From Demequina litoralis (GTDB lineage: Bacteria > Actinomycetota > Actinomycetes > Actinomycetales > Demequinaceae), in the NCBI RefSeq assembly GCF_030418455.1, contig NZ_JAUHPW010000006.1:1-64000 (forward strand): 64,000 bases of DNA, in the 5' to 3' direction. The notes beneath the pieces are model-generated. The model ran no database searches and had not been told where the DNA came from. It saw nothing but the letters and a program-made list of their open reading frames with translations. The first letter of the stretch is position 1, and every line of letters starts with the position of its first letter. This document shows positions 61,876 to 64,000 of this stretch, piece by piece. The translations under genes were made by a program, and so were the position numbers.

Positions 61876-63170
61876 CAGGCGGCCCCGTCCGCGTCGGCGG
61901 CGGCCTTCGCCGCGATGTCGGTGCGGTGATGGCTTCCCGGCAGGACGATGCGGTCGACGCCCTGGTAGGCCCGCTCGCGGGCCTCGGTGAGGGTCGCGCC
62001 GAGCGCCGTCACGCTGAGGACGCGGCCGCCGCTGCTCAGCAGCGCACCACGGTGGTCCAGGCTGGTCCCGGCGTGGAGCACGTGCACGGTGTCGACCTGC
62101 TCGGCCTCGTCGATGCCGGTGATGGGGTCGCCCTTGCGCGGGGCATCCGGGTAGTTCTCGGCGGCGACCACGACGGTGACCGCCGCATCGTCCCTCCACT
62201 CGAGGGGCGGGAGAGCGGCAAGGCGGCCCTCGGCGGCCGCGAGCAGGACTCCGGCGAGCGGCGTCGCGAGGCGCGCGAGCACCACCTGGGTCTCGGGGTC
62301 GCCGAAGCGGGCGTTGAACTCGACGACGCGCACGCCCTTGGACGTGAGCGCGAGGCCGCAGTAGAGGACACCCACGAAGGGGGTCTCGCGGCGGGCCATC
62401 TCGTCGACGGTGGACTGGGCGACGGTGCGGACCACCTCGTCGACCAGGTCCGCGGGCGCCCACGGCAGCGGCGAGTAGGCGCCCATGCCGCCGGTGTTGG
62501 GGCCGGCGTCGGCGTCGTACGCGCGCTTGAAGTCCTGGGCGGGCTGGAGCGGCACCACGGTCTCGCCGTCGCACAGGCAGAACAGGCTCACCTCTGGGCC
62601 GTCGAGGAAGTCCTCGACCACCACGACGCCGCCGGCGTCGATGATGGCCTCGCCGTGCGCCAGGGCGGCGGCGCGGTCCTCGGTCACCACCACGCCCTTG
62701 CCCGCGGCGAGCCCGTCGTCCTTGACCACGTAGGGGGCGCCGAACGCGTCGAAGGCCTCCTCGAGCGCGGCGCTCGTGGTGCACACCCGCGGCTCGGCGG
62801 TGGGCACGTCCGCCGCGGCCATGACCTCCTTGGCGAAGGCCTTCGAGCCCTCGAGCATGGCGGCCTTGGCGCTCGGCCCGAAGACCGGGATCCCGGCGCC
62901 GCGCACGGCGTCCGACACGCCCGCGACGAGCGGGGCCTCCGGGCCGACCACGACCAGGTCGGCCTTGACCGCGGCGGCGAGGGCCGCGACCGCGACGGGG
63001 TCCGTGGCCTCGACGCCGTGCAGGGTGACGGGCGTGCCGTCCGCGGTGCTCAGCGTGCCGATGCCCGGGTTGCCGGGGGCGGCGTGCAGCTGCGCGACGG
63101 CCGGGTCGAGGGACAGGGCGCGGGCGAGGGCGTGCTCGCGCGCGCCGGAACCGACGAGAAGGATGATCAC
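61875..63170 (-). CDS. purD: Phosphoribosylamine-glycine ligase
   Basis: 431 residues, ATP-grasp enzyme of the second step of purine synthesis. N-terminal [60 protein letters not shown], the ATP-grasp [15 protein letters not shown] and [23 protein letters not shown] start. First of purD-purC, monodirectional. Confidence 0.98.
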   Translation of the reverse strand: MIILLVGSGAREHALARALSLDPAVAQLHAAPGNPGIGTLSTADGTPVTLHGVEATDPVAVAALAAAVKADLVVVGPEAPLVAGVSDAVRGAGIPVFGPSAKAAMLEGSKAFAKEVMAAADVPTAEPRVCTTSAALEEAFDAFGAPYVVKDDGLAAGKGVVVTEDRAAALAHGEAIIDAGGVVVVEDFLDGPEVSLFCLCDGETVVPLQPAQDFKRAYDADAGPNTGGMGAYSPLPWAPADLVDEVVRTVAQSTVDEMARRETPFVGVLYCGLALTSKGVRVVEFNARFGDPETQVVLARLATPLAGVLLAAAEGRLAALPPLEWRDDAAVTVVVAAENYPDAPRKGDPITGIDEAEQVDTVHVLHAGTSLDHRGALLSSGGRVLSVTALGATLTEARERAYQGVDRIVLPGSHHRTDIAAKAAADADGAA

Positions 63171-63269
63171 GCGTGCGAGTCTAGGCGGTGCGGGGTCCGC
63201 GGGGCGCGGGCGGTCGAGCCGTGCACGGACGTGGCGCGGGCGCGGGCGTGAGCCGCGCCGAGCATGGAG

Positions 63270-63301
63270 GAGGGCCGCGCCCGGGGAAGGACGCGGCCCT
63301 C
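63270..63301 (-). terminator. Terminator of the secreted-protein gene
   Basis: GAGGGCCGCG and CGCGGCCCTC with a 12-base loop, 9 bases past the stop codon of the secreted-protein gene. Confidence 0.75.
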
Positions 63302-63309
63302 GAGGGGGC

Positions 63310-63858
63310 TCAGTCGGCGACGGTGAGCACCTCGGTGTGGATGGCGTAGTAGGTGGTCTGCGGCAGACCCGTGATCGTCGCGGTCCTGCCGTCGGCCGAC
63401 CAGACGATGTCCACCCCGCTGGGGTACGGCATCCGGTCGGAGTTGAACGGGAAGTTTCCGGGGACCGGGTTGCCCGACTTGTTGACGAAGGCCGAGAAGT
63501 CGCTGTTGAACCAGGCGATATGCACCACCGGGTCGTCGACGAACTTCGCTGCGAAGAGCTTGATCGTGATGGTGGTCGTGCCGTTGCTGAGCCGGCTGAA
63601 CGAGATGTTCCCGACCGCGCTGCTGCCGTTCTTGTAGTCGTTCTTCGGGTTCCCTGCGATGAGCTGCGCACAGTTGCATCCGTACGAGTACATCGACCAG
63701 TTCTCGCCGTCGAACGGGGTGCCGCTGCCCCACCCGGTCTCCTCCTGGACGTATGGGCCGCCACAGGAGGTGGCACACGGATCGGTCGCGGAGGCGGCGG
63801 ATGCGCCCGCGAACGTGAGCGCGATGACGGCGAACAGGGTCGCCAGAATCTTCTTCAT
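63310..63858 (-). CDS. Small secreted protein with paired cysteines
   Basis: 182 residues. N-terminal Sec signal [24 protein letters not shown] with an AxA-type cleavage site near residue 24. Mature protein: four Cys in two pairs ([11 protein letters not shown] and YGCNCAQ), then a beta-rich domain ([39 protein letters not shown]). No family recognised. Its codons are less GC-rich at third positions than the neighbours', which may indicate recent acquisition. ATG with a GGGGGAA purine stretch upstream. Confidence 0.78.
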   Translation of the reverse strand: MKKILATLFAVIALTFAGASAASATDPCATSCGGPYVQEETGWGSGTPFDGENWSMYSYGCNCAQLIAGNPKNDYKNGSSAVGNISFSRLSNGTTTITIKLFAAKFVDDPVVHIAWFNSDFSAFVNKSGNPVPGNFPFNSDRMPYPSGVDIVWSADGRTATITGLPQTTYYAIHTEVLTVAD

Positions 63859-64000
63859 TGAAGTTCCCCCAGTGTTTCGTCGAGGCGGCCCTCTGACGCC
63901 TCGCGGGGATCGAGTCCCATTTCGGACGGTATATCCGTTTTGTATCGTCCGCAATACGAGGAGGTTTCGCATCCACGGCACGCCTGGAGCGAGGCACCCG
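63859..64000. other. AT-rich leader of the secreted-protein gene
   Basis: This right-edge region is the most AT-rich of the window (63920-63960). It includes GGACGGTATATCC and an approximate -35/-10 pair on the minus strand (TATTGC, 16 bases, TATACC). Likely the promoter; no gene on the opposite strand. Confidence 0.45.

Larger units (their letters stand above)
1325..62193. repeat. Dispersed 10-mer GGACGATGCG, 48 exact copies (uptake-sequence-like)
   Basis: Exact copies of GGACGATGCG start at 8381, 9527, 12025, 14522, 17377, 22202, 26261, 26924, 29140, 33288, 35438, 38610, 40707, 45004, 46991, 48902, 51012, 52456, 53795, 54111, 56416, 57839, 57976, 59944, 60625 and 61943. The reverse complement CGCATCGTCC starts at 1325, 5699, 6652, 9566, 13953, 16885, 18364, 19458, 22591, 27346, 29693, 32065, 33004, 36146, 37668, 39426, 41275, 47030, 51348, 55624, 60633 and 62184. 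The base before GGACGATGCG is usually G, often A or T, rarely C. About ten one-mismatch copies exist (387, 8115, 29455, 30406, 34191, 41388, 60083 and others). In coding DNA it is read as DDA, or on the other strand as ASS or RIV. Counted by eye, so a few could be missed. Confidence 0.93.

Noticed and set aside
1325..62193. The 10-mer as a Chi, KOPS or AIMS signal
   Set aside because: Those are strongly strand-biased along a replichore; here the two orientations are 26 and 22 and intermixed throughout.

Overview
The window is high-GC DNA (about 70 percent G+C by eye) from an actinobacterium, most likely of the order Micrococcales. Support comes from a BldC regulator, a DUF3073 protein, GTG starts and Shine-Dalgarno-led operons with 1-4 base overlaps, LacI-type sugar regulators, three-gene solute ABC transporters and the split purS-purQ-purL synthase. 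There is no integrase, transposase, plasmid or phage backbone and no CRISPR array; it reads as ordinary chromosome.

Layout. 1-5.5 kb: LacI regulator and a ChvE/GguAB-type sugar ABC operon. 5.8-12 kb: araA, araD, an AraR-like LacI regulator, galK and galE, with matching operators in front of araDA and galKE; this looks like one L-arabinose plus D-galactose regulon (arabinogalactan sugars). 12-15 kb: uracil-type permease, small metallopeptidase, tRNA-Glu, tRNA-Asp, tRNA-Phe, nucleoside hydrolase. 15-19.4 kb: holin-like membrane protein, EamA exporter, ogt, bldC, DUF3073, and a DUF559 nuclease-like gene bracketed by two copies of an intergenic repeat. 19.5-22.5 kb: purM-purF. 22.7-26 kb: a MalEFG-type sugar ABC operon. 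26.3-31.8 kb: two-component system, lipoprotein serpin, MacB/FtsX-type ABC pair, then an apparently truncated third gene. 32-37.3 kb: SCP2-like gene, YefM-YoeB module, purL, two paralogous membrane-anchored proteins, a second (Phd/RelE) module. 37.3-40 kb: hypothetical gene, phosphoribosyltransferase, VOC protein, rhodanese. 40.1-47 kb: autoregulated LacI, ABC sugar operon and a GH31 alpha-xylosidase (xyloglucan oligosaccharides likely). 47-58.6 kb: metZ, PrsW-like protease, copper P-type ATPase with MerR regulator, racemase, amidohydrolase, GNAT-kinase fusion, LLM flavin oxidoreductase. 58.7-63.2 kb: purS-purQ, TRIC-family protein, lipoprotein, purC-purD. 63.3 kb: a small secreted Cys-containing protein.

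The most striking signal is not a gene. The non-palindromic 10-mer GGACGATGCG (reverse complement CGCATCGTCC) occurs 48 times by my count (26 in one orientation, 22 in the other), about one per 1.3 kb; base composition alone predicts well under one copy. It lies in both coding and intergenic DNA, without strand bias, often as inverted pairs forming terminator-like hairpins. These are the hallmarks of the DNA uptake sequences of Neisseriaceae and Pasteurellaceae, which I do not know to be described in actinobacteria.

On top of this there are several families of 60-150 bp intergenic inverted or bipartite repeats (called A to E here). Some carry the 10-mer; one supplies the last codons and stop codon of two unrelated genes; one appears to have truncated an ABC-transporter gene.
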